A stretch of 64,000 nt of DNA, from contig JAITFZ010000021.1 in NCBI GenBank assembly GCA_031280965.1, forward strand, positions 51,015-115,014, given 5' to 3'. This document shows, one piece after another, positions 12,901-20,645 of this stretch (position 1 is the first letter of the stretch; every line of letters starts with the position of its first letter). Position numbers and translations under genes: made by a program. The notes below the pieces were generated by a model. That model had not been told where the DNA came from, searched no databases, and saw only the letters and a list, made by a program, of their open reading frames with translations. The DNA is from Oscillospiraceae bacterium. GTDB lineage: Bacteria > Bacillota > Clostridia > Oscillospirales > Ruminococcaceae.

Positions 12901-13368
12901 AAGCCTGCGGTCGGGGCTTTTGCTGTCGGGGATAAACGACATACCGCTTGCGTTCTTCTCGGTTTCAAGCACAATCGCAACTTCTCTTTGCCCGGAAACA
13001 TCATCGCCCCTTTCATCGTTATAGGAGCGGGCAATAATAATTCCGTCTTTATCGGTAACACTCAAAAAATCAATGCTGTCTGTAAAGTCTTTCATGAATG
13101 ACTGTATAACCTCATGGTCGCCGCCCTGAATAGCCTCCCTGAACAGTGCGCGGGTTGAGATTGCGTCCGCCCACTGTGCGGCGCGCTCCTCAAGTTCCTG
13201 AAAGAAGCCCTGCAATCCGGTTTTTGCCGCAACGGCACGCTCCATAGTCAGCTCGTTGACAATGTGGCTTGTCACGTTCTGAGTTATGAGGATAATTGCT
13301 ATGAGCGCAAAGATAAACACTAATGTCAGAACAAAGAACAATTTGCTGTTTCCCCTTTTAGTCAGCAT
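9919..13368 (-). CDS. Hybrid sensor histidine kinase (Cache-PAS-PAS-HisKA-HATPase-REC-HPt)
   Basis: 1149 residues. Membrane segments near 10-32 and 280-300 flank an extracytoplasmic Cache-type sensor region. Then come two PAS domains (the first with CSFCP, the second starting LKLMLDALPMSSSLWDEDF), HisKA with the phospho-His in ANMSHEIRTPLNS, an HATPase domain (FGGTGLGLSITKNI), a receiver (LIFMDIHMPVMDG) and a C-terminal HPt (RLVHTLKSNAGQ). A full phosphorelay in one chain. Translationally coupled to the downstream REC-GGDEF protein. It is a close paralogue of the kinase at 48029-51172, especially from the second PAS onward. Confidence 0.94.
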   Translation of the reverse strand: MLTKRGNSKLFFVLTLVFIFALIAIILITQNVTSHIVNELTMERAVAAKTGLQGFFQELEERAAQWADAISTRALFREAIQGGDHEVIQSFMKDFTDSIDFLSVTDKDGIIIARSYNDERGDDVSGQREVAIVLETEKNASGMSFIPDSKSPDRRLAINASAPVFDNDGNIIAIVNCNFDITDSRHLNTFKDRTGCDASLFIGTTRTATTIKNSEGYHIISEEAVDTIFNQKAGSYTGMFEIYGHTYAAQYSPLIFEDEIVGMMFTGVQVDSVIESRRDMNFWIFIVTIFCIIIMGAFVFASGRYSRTLQELTAKTVQLDNMERLLQSMDTMIVITELESDIITFINETMIKGLGFDEDVVGKECWKVFAPGATGRCSFCPKNDPEFKEGKPYQWEFYNSALCRHFKIISRLIDWPDGTKVFIEQCEDITEAKEAVNKMREADVRLKLMLDALPMSSSLWDEDFNFISCNPETLNLFGMSSEEEYRKEFFLLSPKFQKNSKPSREMTMYWVKKAFDEGYVKFEWTHKNKNGEIIPCEVMLVRMKYKDNYLIVSYIRDLREQTAHLEEMNRAQEDLRSALRAAEAANLAKSIFLANMSHEIRTPLNSIIGFSELALDGDISLETNDYIGKIMDNGELLLHIINNILDISKIESGKMVLEHIPFNLHDIFTHCQAAIMPKTTEKGIALYCYAEPSIGKRLLGDPIKLRQALTNMLSNAVKFTNIGTVKLLASVNSLDTNSVNIHFEIKDSGIGMTSEQISNIFEPFLQADNSITRKFGGTGLGLSITKNIIEMMGGKLLVESTPGIGSKFSFDLTFETINEAVELPVESIVIDEMKKPEFEGEVLVCEDNSMNQQVICGHLTRVGLKSVVATNGKEGTEIIQKRMSDGVQPFALIFMDIHMPVMDGMEAAAKIVALGCKTPIVAMTANIMSNDLELYKKNGILDYIGKPFKSQELWKCLTKYIPVVKLTDTDKRRQESDDEKMQKYLKLNFVKNNQTKLKEIMENVESGDIRMAHRLVHTLKSNAGQIGKHRLQQAAGTAEDMLKGGENRLSEKHIAALDAELKLVLAELKPLLSEFGKEGKSGSSEPGAVRDLLGRLETMLASNNPECMMLLDQLSAVPEAEELIGYVEDFEFKKAMQALDKLKKRMDIS

Positions 13369-13391
13369 TGATGCTTCCTCCTCCGGCTTTA

Positions 13392-14957
13392 TTACTGTAT
13401 AATTCTAAGTTTCGGATAATCGTTTTCAGGCATGAACCAAATGTTTGTAAAATCCCACCCCTCAAAGGTTATAATGTTTTGCATTTCGGCGGTGGGTTTT
13501 CCGGTGACACCGTCTAAAAAACTCCATGCATCGGAACTTTCCGAGTCATAGTAGCAGTTTTTCACGATGCCGTTATATGACGGAATAAATCCGTTTATTT
13601 TTGCTTTACCCGTCGAGTAGCAGTTTTCTATTCTGCTTTCCTCACTCTGTCCCCCCGCAAAGCCGCCGTAATAAAAAAAACCGACACCGCTGATAACATC
13701 TCCCGTAGAATAGCAGTCTGTAATAATCCCTGTGGTTTGGTACCCGACGAATCCCCCGCTAAATGAGCAGGAATTCATCGTAACATCTCCCGCCGCGAAA
13801 GAGCTTCTTATCGTCCCGCTTGAATATCCGACAAACCCGCCGAGTAAGCAATAACAAAAAATCTCGTCTGCGCATGTAACATTCCCTGTCGAAAAACTGC
13901 CGCTTATTTCCGTGCCTTCGTTAAGTACACCGATAAATCCGCCCAAATAATCCGTGCCGCTTACATCGGCGGAAGAACTGCTGTTTCTAATTTCAATGTT
14001 TTCGCCGACCGACCTGCCGATTAAACCGCCCATGTTGCTTATCAGGGTTTCCTGTATTATTACGCTCCCTGTTGAATGGCAGTTAATCACAACGGTATTC
14101 TCTCTCAAAAGCCCGATTAGTCCTCCGCTGTTTATTGTCGCGTCCTGTGTCCTTATAGTTATGTCGGCATCCGCATAGCTGTTTGACACAACGCCATCGT
14201 ATACAACGCCGACTAAACCCCCGATGTGGAAAAAACGTCCGTTGCTTGCGATTATATTAACACTCCCTCGTGCAAAAGAATTGTCAATAATATTTTCTCC
14301 TTCTGCCCATCCGACCAATATACCGAGCGCGCCGTTAAATTCGTCATCAATAATAAACTCTTCAGCGATTACTATACAGCTTTGAATTATTCCTCCCGTC
14401 ATATTACCCGCGAGCGCGCCGATACCATGTCTTGCAACAATTTTTTCAGTACTCACATTTAACCTGAATACACTTGCATTTTGCAAAGAACCAAACAATC
14501 CCCCGTATGCTTCGCTCGGACGATTGAGCCACAGTCCGCTGACAGTATATCCTGCGCCGTCGAAAACGCCGCCGAATCCTCTGTTTCCATCAAAGCTGCC
14601 AATCGGTTTCCAGCCTGCGCCGTCATTATACCCCGCGCTTCCCGGCGAGAGATACCCGGTCATGTCAATATCGTTCATGAGGAGAAAGTGTTTTTCGCGG
14701 TAAGTAGAGCCGTTGTTAACTTTTTCGGCTATTTCTGCCAAATCCTCTGCGGTTCTGATTAGAAACGGCGTTTGAACTTCACCGTCGCCGTCAAGGTTTA
14801 ATTCCTCGTATATCGGGCTTTCATCATCCATAAACTCGCGCATATACGGCACGTAAACAAGCCATAAATACAGCGCGACGACACTTCCCGCCGCTAATAT
14901 GACAAGCAGTACAATAAGCCTCGGCGTTAATATTTTCCGAGCGCCCGCCTCTTCCAT
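13392..14957 (-). CDS. Membrane-anchored GLUG-repeat surface protein
   Basis: About 521 residues. A basic N-terminus and one membrane segment (about 15-38) anchor a long extracytoplasmic part with many GG(F/L)(V/I)G units, each followed by short strands and serine- or aspartate-rich turns such as CYSTGDV; these are GLUG motifs that build a beta-helix. Such regions occur in adhesins and protease-like surface proteins, but no enzymatic domain is visible. ATG 14957 has AGGTGG just upstream. First gene of the operon with the hybrid kinase (23-nt gap) and cyclase, so it may be a surface component linked to that pathway (inference). Confidence 0.8.
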   Translation of the reverse strand: MEEAGARKILTPRLIVLLVILAAGSVVALYLWLVYVPYMREFMDDESPIYEELNLDGDGEVQTPFLIRTAEDLAEIAEKVNNGSTYREKHFLLMNDIDMTGYLSPGSAGYNDGAGWKPIGSFDGNRGFGGVFDGAGYTVSGLWLNRPSEAYGGLFGSLQNASVFRLNVSTEKIVARHGIGALAGNMTGGIIQSCIVIAEEFIIDDEFNGALGILVGWAEGENIIDNSFARGSVNIIASNGRFFHIGGLVGVVYDGVVSNSYADADITIRTQDATINSGGLIGLLRENTVVINCHSTGSVIIQETLISNMGGLIGRSVGENIEIRNSSSSADVSGTDYLGGFIGVLNEGTEISGSFSTGNVTCADEIFCYCLLGGFVGYSSGTIRSSFAAGDVTMNSCSFSGGFVGYQTTGIITDCYSTGDVISGVGFFYYGGFAGGQSEESRIENCYSTGKAKINGFIPSYNGIVKNCYYDSESSDAWSFLDGVTGKPTAEMQNIITFEGWDFTNIWFMPENDYPKLRIIQ

Positions 14958-14985
14958 TCGTACCACCTGCTTTCCCTTAAATTTT

Positions 14986-15014
14986 ATTTTAACACATTAT
15001 GCAAATAAAAGCAA
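14986..15014 (-). promoter_or_regulatory. Promoter of the GLUG-kinase-GGDEF operon
   Basis: On the minus strand TTGCTT (15009-15014), 17-nt spacer, TAAAAT (14986-14991), about 29 nt upstream of the GLUG protein start. Confidence 0.65.
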
Positions 15015-15059
15015 GTAGGGCAGATTCTTTCAAATCCGCCCCGTTTATATGTTCCGCTG

Positions 15060-15746
15060 TCAGCTAAAGAGAAATTCCCACGGATTAACAGCAACATCGT
15101 TTTCGTGTACCTCAAAGTGCAAATGCGTGTGGTCTGCCATGCCGGTCATACCAACGTGCGCGATAACTTCTCCTTGCGTAACTGACTGACCCTCGCTTAC
15201 AAGCAATTCTTTGCAGTGAGCATAAAGCGTTTTAATTCCATCGCCGTGGTCGATAATAACGGTTAAGCCGTAACCGCTGTGCCAACCCGCGAGAATCACC
15301 CCGCCGCCCGCGCTCGCATATACAGGCGTACCCTCCGGCGCTTCAAAATCAAGTCCCGTATGCCCGTGATAGCCGCCGTTCCAATGCCCGAATTCGCTTA
15401 TTAAATATTCCCCGGATAAAGGGTAGATGAAAGCAAGGGTAAATTGCGCGGACGATTCGGAAGGCTCGGGTAGCTCGTGCGGTGTAAGGGTTGCGGGCGG
15501 TTCGGAAGCTTCGTGTGGCTGTTCGGATAACGCGGGTAACTCCCCGCTGTCCTCTCTCGTAACCATAGGCATAATTAAAATCGTCGCCGCGATTACCAAA
15601 CACGCCGCCGTCGTCAGCGGCATAAACTTCAAAAAGCTCGGCGCCTGTTTTTCACGCCGCTGTGTTATTTTAGCGCACAATGAACTTATCATCCGCTCGT
15701 CCGGCTCTGTCTGCTCCTGCATATTTCTGAAAAATTCTTTATTCAT
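15060..15746 (-). CDS. Transmembrane M23 metallopeptidase with anti-sigma-like N-terminus
   Basis: 228 residues: a polar cytosolic part (about 1-40, acidic and basic helices), one membrane segment (about 43-62), a Pro/Glu/Ser-rich linker, then an extracytoplasmic M23 (LytM) domain about 105-228. The zinc ligands look intact: HTGLD (HxxxD) and HLHFE (HxH). M23 enzymes cut peptidoglycan cross-bridges. The gene overlaps the ECF sigma gene by 8 nt, the position normally held by the anti-sigma factor. I infer a fused sensor in which the cytosolic part restrains the sigma factor; sequence of that part alone is not diagnostic. Confidence 0.82.
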   Translation of the reverse strand: MNKEFFRNMQEQTEPDERMISSLCAKITQRREKQAPSFLKFMPLTTAACLVIAATILIMPMVTREDSGELPALSEQPHEASEPPATLTPHELPEPSESSAQFTLAFIYPLSGEYLISEFGHWNGGYHGHTGLDFEAPEGTPVYASAGGGVILAGWHSGYGLTVIIDHGDGIKTLYAHCKELLVSEGQSVTQGEVIAHVGMTGMADHTHLHFEVHENDVAVNPWEFLFS

Positions 15747-16227
15747 AGAAGTATTCCCCTTTCAGTTTTTCCCGCATTAAATCCCGTCCTCTTTTAAGAC
15801 GAATGCGGACATTCCCTGTGCTTATTTTAAGGATTTTCCCGATTTCCTCGGTTTTGTATTCCTCGAAGTAAAACAAATACAATACCGCGCCGTATTTTTG
15901 CGGGAGTTCACGCAAAGCCGAGTGAACTGTGTTTTCCTCCTTGCCGACGAACTGATAACTTTGTTCAGGCGCATTTTCAAGGGAGGTTGTTTTCTTGCGC
16001 CATGCGCTGAGGGTTACTTTTTTGCAAAGATTTAGGGTTGTCCTGATGAGCCAGGCTTTTCGGTGTTCCTCGCTTTGAAAGGTGGGGTTTTTCTTGAAAT
16101 AAACCAAAAACACTTCCTGAAAAACGTCGTCCGCATCAAATTTGTTTTGTGTATGGCTAAGCGCCGTACCATAGACGGTTTTTTTGTATGTATTGATTAT
16201 TTCGTCAATATCATGTACACTGAACAT
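15739..16227 (-). CDS. ECF-type RNA polymerase sigma factor
   Basis: About 162 residues with region 2 (DADDVFQEVFLVYFKK) and region 4 (LPQKYGAVLYLFYFEEYKTEEIGKIL... helix-turn-helix). No region 3, hence the extracytoplasmic-function group. I chose ATG 16227 because an AGGGGG tract is 6-7 nt upstream; the in-frame GTG at 16242 overlaps that tract. Overlaps the M23 membrane protein by 8 nt, indicating a sigma/regulator pair. A TGTAAC sequence on the minus strand (16270-16275) might be an autoregulatory -35 element, but I cannot confirm it. Confidence 0.93.
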   Translation of the reverse strand: MFSVHDIDEIINTYKKTVYGTALSHTQNKFDADDVFQEVFLVYFKKNPTFQSEEHRKAWLIRTTLNLCKKVTLSAWRKKTTSLENAPEQSYQFVGKEENTVHSALRELPQKYGAVLYLFYFEEYKTEEIGKILKISTGNVRIRLKRGRDLMREKLKGEYFYE

Positions 16228-16290
16228 AAACACCCCCCTCACTAAGAAGTACTTTGAGGGGGGTAAAAAGTTACAAAATTTGTAAAAAAA

Positions 16291-17064
16291 TTATTCCGGC
16301 ATTTCAGGTTCCGGCGGTATGTATACATTTTCCCTGATTCCGCGGTAAACCGCATAAAGCATATCCCACGTGAGCGGCCCTACATTACCGGTTTGGGGCA
16401 GGTCGAAAGTCTTTTGAAATTCAATTACGGCTCTCCTGTCGCTGTCGCCGAAAACACCGTCCTTAATTACGCCCGGCACACTCGGAAAAAATGCGGAAAC
16501 AATATTCATTATAAACTGCATTTCAAGCACATTGTCACCGCGCGAACCCATTGTAAGCGTAACATCCGGCGGGTTATTGCCGACCGTGTACCTTATGCCT
16601 TCGCCATTTAATTCCGCGAGCCTTGTCACTGCCGTAAATATACTTGAAATCCTGTTCCATGTAGCCTGATTTACAATACCGTTCGCGGGCAGGTTGAAAA
16701 CTCTCTGAAACGTTATGACGGAATTCTGGGTTTCCGGGCTGAAGATGCCGTTCGGGTTCGGAATTACGGGAATCAGCGGATAATTAGCGCGTATTCTGTT
16801 AAGGTCATTTTGGATTCGTCTGACCGATTCACCCTCGCTTCCGAGTATAAGCGGTTCGCCCGGATAAGAGTCGGTAATTCCGGCTATGTTGTCGGTCTGG
16901 GTCAGCACTAAATCTTTCGGATAATAATAACGCAGAATTTCAAGCGCGAGCAAGCCCTGATTTGCGAGCGAAACCGTTCCCCACTGCGACATACCGGGGC
17001 AGGTTACGGTTCTTCCGTCGCAAAACTGTGTAAATGTAATGTATTGATAAGGAACATTTAAAAA
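16291..17064 (-). pseudogene. 5'-truncated SpoIID-like / peptidoglycan-binding protein
   Basis: The readable frame starts right after an in-frame TGA (17065-17067) and begins with NVPYQYITFTQFCDGRTVTC and then GMSQWGT, then two peptidoglycan-binding type 1 repeats (GSEGESVRRIQNDLN ... and GSRGDNVLEMQFIMN ...). Full-length relatives in Clostridia have a few hundred residues before the FCDGRTVTC-GMSQWGT segment (a carbohydrate/SpoIID-like part). Here that part is missing and homology appears to stop at the TGA. The only ATG (16992) would start in the middle of the conserved domain. I read it as the 3' remnant of a broken gene. The ricT stop lies only 25 nt further upstream. Confidence 0.7.
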
Positions 17065-17088
17065 TCAACATCTTTTATATAAGCATTA

Positions 17089-17955
17089 TCAATCTTCCAA
17101 ACCCTTGAGCGCGTTGATTTCATCGCGCTCAAGCCTTATTTGCGCGTCACGAATTACACGAATATCCTTCCGGTCAACAGGAATAGCCGGTGCCTCCTTG
17201 TTTTTATCAAGCTTTATTTTTAGCTTTCCGGTCAGCAGATTGGATTCCTCAACAAAACCCTTACCCTCGGCGCACTCGACATACGCGCCGACATTCGGCG
17301 TGATTTTAAGCAGTTCTTCATATGTGTCCTGCTCGTATTTAAGACAGCACATGAGCCGCCCGCATGTCCCCGAAATCTTAGTCGGGTTGAGCGACAGCGA
17401 TTGCTCCTTCGCCATCTTTATTGAAACAGGCTGGAATTCTCCCAAAAAGCTTGAGCAACACAACCCGCGCCCGCAAACTCCGAGTCCGCCGAGCATTTTC
17501 GCTTCATCGCGCACCCCGATTTGCCGGAGTTCTATGCGGGTGCGGTAAACCGAAGCTAAATCTTTCACGAGTTCACGGAAATCCACGCGGCTTTCGGCAG
17601 TGAAGTAAAATAAAATCTTGCTCCCGTCAAAAGTGCAGTCTATGCCAATCGGCTTCATCAAAAGCTTGTGTTCGGCGATTTTCTTAGTGAAAACATACAG
17701 AATCTCAGCTTCTTTTTTCTTGTTGGCTTCAAGGGTTTGCGCGTCCTTTTTTGTGGCAACGCGCATGATGTTCTTGAGCGGGGAAACAATTTCGCTTTCG
17801 AGAACCTCTCTGTTAGCAATTACCACTTCGCCGTATTCAACACCGTGTGCGGTTTCGACAATAACCTTTTCGCCCACGGATATTTTAAGCGCGCCCGGTG
17901 AAAAATAATACACCTTGCCCACATCTTTAAATCTTACGCCTACTATTTCTGCCAT
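17089..17955 (-). CDS. ricT: PSP1-domain protein RicT (YaaT)
   Basis: 288-residue cytosolic protein with the PSP1 domain and conserved cysteines (GLGVCGRGLCC and CGRLMCCLKYE) that in Bacillus RicT help hold Fe-S clusters of the RicAFT complex, which acts with RNase Y and affects sporulation and competence. It follows holB on the same strand, the conserved holB-yaaT order. Confidence 0.92.
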   Translation of the reverse strand: MAEIVGVRFKDVGKVYYFSPGALKISVGEKVIVETAHGVEYGEVVIANREVLESEIVSPLKNIMRVATKKDAQTLEANKKKEAEILYVFTKKIAEHKLLMKPIGIDCTFDGSKILFYFTAESRVDFRELVKDLASVYRTRIELRQIGVRDEAKMLGGLGVCGRGLCCSSFLGEFQPVSIKMAKEQSLSLNPTKISGTCGRLMCCLKYEQDTYEELLKITPNVGAYVECAEGKGFVEESNLLTGKLKIKLDKNKEAPAIPVDRKDIRVIRDAQIRLERDEINALKGLED

Positions 17956-17999
17956 TTAACAAATCCTCGTTTTTTTATTCCCCTCCTTTGAAGGGGTGT

Positions 18000-18767
18000 T
18001 TATATTTTTAATTTTTCGCAAATTCCTGCCGTTATATGCGTGCAGGCAAGTGCAATATTCGGATTAAATTTCAAATCGTCAATACAATCCAAAAGAAACT
18101 TCTGCGCCTCAACATAACTGCGCGCCGTGAATTGTGAATTATGCATTAATCCGGAAATCATGTTAAGCGTCTCGCTTAAATCTTCGCGTGTTTTTATGCG
18201 TGAGAGCGCGGCGGCGGCACGGTATTCATCGCTTTTTATAAGTGCCGCGATAAATTCATGTGCAATTGCGAGCAGTTCTGTATTGTTTTCAGCAACCGTG
18301 TCCGAATCGGCGTTTATAAAAACTAAGCGCGACTTAATTGTGTCAAGAAGCGTATCCGGCGAGCTTGCCGTAAAGATGATTCTGACGTACTCGGGCGGCT
18401 CTTCTGTAAATTTTAAAAGCGTGTTCTGACAAAGCGGCGTCATTGAATCGACTTTTGCAAAAATATAAACCTTGAAGTCGCCGTCATTAGGGCGCACGAC
18501 CGAATCAACGGCGATTTTGCGGAGTGCGTCCACCTTGTATTTGCCGCCGTCCGTAAGCTCGCTTGCGCGGATAATGTCGGGATGGGATTTGTTCTGCGCT
18601 TTTTTACAGCTTTTACAAGTGTCGCAAGGAGCGGCTTGCCCGTTCCCGCAAAGGAATAACCGCGCTGTGTATTCCGACAGCTCGCTTAAATACTCAGGGT
18701 CAGCCCCGACAAAGCAGAGAGCGTGCGGAATTCTGCCGGACGCGATAAAGTTTTCAAGTTGTTTCAT
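18000..18767 (-). CDS. holB: DNA polymerase III delta-prime subunit
   Basis: Clamp-loader subunit; 255 residues, shorter than the usual 310-330, with the C-terminal collar domain apparently reduced. Visible: PHALCFVG (degenerate P-loop region), zinc module CDTCKSC with an upstream Cys, DSMTPLCQNTLLKFTEEPP (sensor/SRC region equivalent). Its start overlaps the upstream c-di-AMP receptor gene by 4 nt, and ricT follows; this yaaQ-holB-yaaT order is typical of Firmicutes. Confidence 0.88.
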   Translation of the reverse strand: MKQLENFIASGRIPHALCFVGADPEYLSELSEYTARLFLCGNGQAAPCDTCKSCKKAQNKSHPDIIRASELTDGGKYKVDALRKIAVDSVVRPNDGDFKVYIFAKVDSMTPLCQNTLLKFTEEPPEYVRIIFTASSPDTLLDTIKSRLVFINADSDTVAENNTELLAIAHEFIAALIKSDEYRAAAALSRIKTREDLSETLNMISGLMHNSQFTARSYVEAQKFLLDCIDDLKFNPNIALACTHITAGICEKLKI

Positions 18768-19087
18768 ACCTTCTCGAATCTTTCAATATCGGTCACGAAT
18801 ACAGTTGCGCCCCCCACGCTGACCTCCACAGGGAAGCTGGTGTAACTGCCCGCGCCGTAAGATGCCGCCGACGGTACAAATTGCTTGCGCTTGCGGGAAT
18901 GTTCGCGGATTGTTTCGATAATTTCGTCAACCTTTTCATCATCGGAGCAAACTAAGAACGTTGTATTTCCCGACATAAGGAAGCCGCCCGTTGAGGCGAG
19001 TTTCGTAACAGAAAAGCCTTTTTGAGTCAGCGCGCTTGATACCGGGTGTGAGTCGTCATTGTTGACGATAGCATAGATTAATTTCAT
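18764..19087 (-). CDS. darA: PII-like c-di-AMP receptor (DUF970, DarA/PstA)
   Basis: 107 residues of the YaaQ/DUF970 family, trimeric PII-like proteins that bind cyclic di-AMP. Characteristic stretches: MKLIYAIVNNDD, LASTGGFLMSGNTTFLV, and the C-terminal VSVGGATVFVTDIERFEKV. Starts at the ATG supplied by the dispersed repeat (AAAGGA then CTTT then ATG). Coupled to holB. Confidence 0.92.
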   Translation of the reverse strand: MKLIYAIVNNDDSHPVSSALTQKGFSVTKLASTGGFLMSGNTTFLVCSDDEKVDEIIETIREHSRKRKQFVPSAASYGAGSYTSFPVEVSVGGATVFVTDIERFEKV

Positions 19088-19178
19088 AAAGTCCTTTCTT
19101 CACTAACAGAGGATAACTTCGTTTTAAAATGAAGCAAAAACGACATTTTCCCCGTTTCAGTTGTATTTTGTTTAAAAC
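19085..19178 (-). repeat. Dispersed RBS-bearing repeat, copy 2 (long form)
   Basis: Minus-strand copy: AAACAAAATACAACTGAAAC, GGGGAAAATGTCGTTTTTGC, a hairpin-forming CTTCATTTTAAAACGAAG, ATCCTCTGTTAGTGAAG, then AAAGGACTTTATG, whose ATG is the start codon of the c-di-AMP receptor gene. Confidence 0.8.
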
Positions 19179-19209
19179 TTAAAACCTCCGGACGCGCCCC
19201 TGTATGATT

Positions 19210-19698
19210 TTAGTATTTATCGGAGCCGTTCAGGCTTTCATCGTTTTCAATCCACTTTTCAACGTTAATCGTGCGGAATTCATTTTCGGTCAGCCGAATT
19301 ATAACCATATTGATTCCCGAGTTGATAATCAGCCGCTTGCACATTGAGCAGGGTTCCGCATCATTAAGTAACTGACCTGTCTGCGGATTTTTGCAGACCA
19401 AGTAAATCGTTGCGCCGAGCATTTCAGAGCGGGGCGCAGATATAATACAGTTGGCTTCCGCATGTACCGAGCGGCAGAGTTCATAGCGCTGACCGGTAGG
19501 GATGTTCAGCTTCTCGCGGACACACATGCCTATATCACAGCAGTTGGCGCGTCCGCGCGGCGCACCGTTGAAGCCGGTTGAAATAATTTCGTCGTTTTTG
19601 ACAATGATTGCGCCGTAATTCCTGCGAAGGCAGGTTCCGCGCTCACCCACGGTTTCGGCTATATCAAGATAATAATTGATTTTGTCACGTCGCTGCAT
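19210..19698 (-). CDS. comEB: Deoxycytidylate (dCMP) deaminase
   Basis: Zinc-dependent deaminase making dUMP from dCMP for thymidylate synthesis. 162 residues. Zinc site: HAEANCI and EPCSMCKRLIIN (PCxxC); also GTCLRRNYGAIIVKND and TGFNGAPRG typical of the family. Divergent from rsmA across an 86-nt gap. Confidence 0.93.
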   Translation of the reverse strand: MQRRDKINYYLDIAETVGERGTCLRRNYGAIIVKNDEIISTGFNGAPRGRANCCDIGMCVREKLNIPTGQRYELCRSVHAEANCIISAPRSEMLGATIYLVCKNPQTGQLLNDAEPCSMCKRLIINSGINMVIIRLTENEFRTINVEKWIENDESLNGSDKY

Positions 19699-19748
19699 CT
19701 GTAACCCTCCGATAAATTCGATATTTAAATAAGTATATCACAAATTTA

Positions 19749-19777
19749 TTGCTTAGTCAATAAATTTATGCTATACT
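19749..19777 (+). promoter_or_regulatory. rsmA promoter placing the TSS at the start codon
   Basis: TTGCTT, 17-nt spacer with TG before the last base, TATACT (19772-19777). The expected transcription start (about 7 nt downstream) falls at or next to the ATG of rsmA (19785). No Shine-Dalgarno is visible between. Confidence 0.65.
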
Positions 19778-19784
19778 TATTAAT

Positions 19785-20645
19785 ATGAATCTTACATCTG
19801 TAAAAATAATAAAAGACCTGCTTGCCCGGCACGGCTTTTCTTTCTCGAAATCGCTCGGGCAGAATTTTCTTATAAACCCCGCAATTTGCCCGAAGATTGT
19901 GTCCGGCGGGCGGCATCTTACAGACATCGCGCCCTGCGGGTTTGAAATCGGCGCAGGGATAGGTGTGCTTACAAAGGAACTTGCAAAAACCTGCAAGAAA
20001 GTTATCTGCGTTGAAATCGACCGGACGCTTAAACCTATTCTTGATGAAACGCTCGCCGATTGCCCGAATGTTGAAATAGTTTGGGGCGATGTACTGAAGT
20101 TAGATTTGCAGCGGCTTTTCGCGGAAAAATTTGACGCCGATGCTGAAATAATCTGCTGTGCCAACCTGCCTTATTATATCACTTCGCCTGTTATAATGCG
20201 GCTTTTAGAGGAGCGTCTGCCACTTAAATCAATCACTGTCATGGTGCAGAAAGAAGCGGCTGTGCGGCTGTGCGCTCCGCCCGGAACGCGCAACTGCGGC
20301 GCGGTAAGCGCGGCTGTGCGGTATTACAGCGAGCCCAAAAAGCTGTTCGATGTGTCAAGGGGCAGTTTTATGCCCGCGCCGAATGTGGACAGCGCGGTGA
20401 TACGCTTAGATATTTACGCCGAAAAACGCGCAGACGTTGAAGACGAAACCTTGTTCTTCCGAATCGTCCGTGCGGCGTTCTCGCAAAGGCGCAAGCAACT
20501 TGTAAATCCGGTTTCGGCAGAATTGAAGCTGTCAAAAGAAACAGTCAAAGCCGCGCTTATTGCCTGCGGGCTGAATCCCGCGGCACGGGCGGAGGAATTA
20601 ACTCTGGAGGATTTTATCGGAGTTTTTAAGGAGCTGAAGCCATGA
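19785..20645 (+). CDS. rsmA: 16S rRNA dimethyladenosine transferase RsmA (KsgA)
   Basis: Dimethylates two adjacent adenines at the 3' end of 16S rRNA. 286 residues. SAM-binding EIGAGIGVLTKELA, the target-base motif NLPYYITSPVI, and the N-terminal GQNFLINP are present. ATG 19785 is the only sensible start and lacks an RBS; the promoter suggests a leaderless transcript. The stop overlaps tsaD by 4 nt. Confidence 0.95.
   Translation: MNLTSVKIIKDLLARHGFSFSKSLGQNFLINPAICPKIVSGGRHLTDIAPCGFEIGAGIGVLTKELAKTCKKVICVEIDRTLKPILDETLADCPNVEIVWGDVLKLDLQRLFAEKFDADAEIICCANLPYYITSPVIMRLLEERLPLKSITVMVQKEAAVRLCAPPGTRNCGAVSAAVRYYSEPKKLFDVSRGSFMPAPNVDSAVIRLDIYAEKRADVEDETLFFRIVRAAFSQRRKQLVNPVSAELKLSKETVKAALIACGLNPAARAEELTLEDFIGVFKELKP

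Noticed and set aside
16244..16290. TGTAAC on the minus strand as an ECF autoregulatory promoter
   Set aside because: Only the possible -35 is seen; the -10 part is not convincing, so it is mentioned but not listed as a feature.
17970..18000. CCCCTCCTTTGAAGGGG hairpin between ricT and holB as a terminator
   Set aside because: On the minus strand it is followed by A-rich, not T-rich, sequence, so it would not terminate holB transcription; no function assigned.
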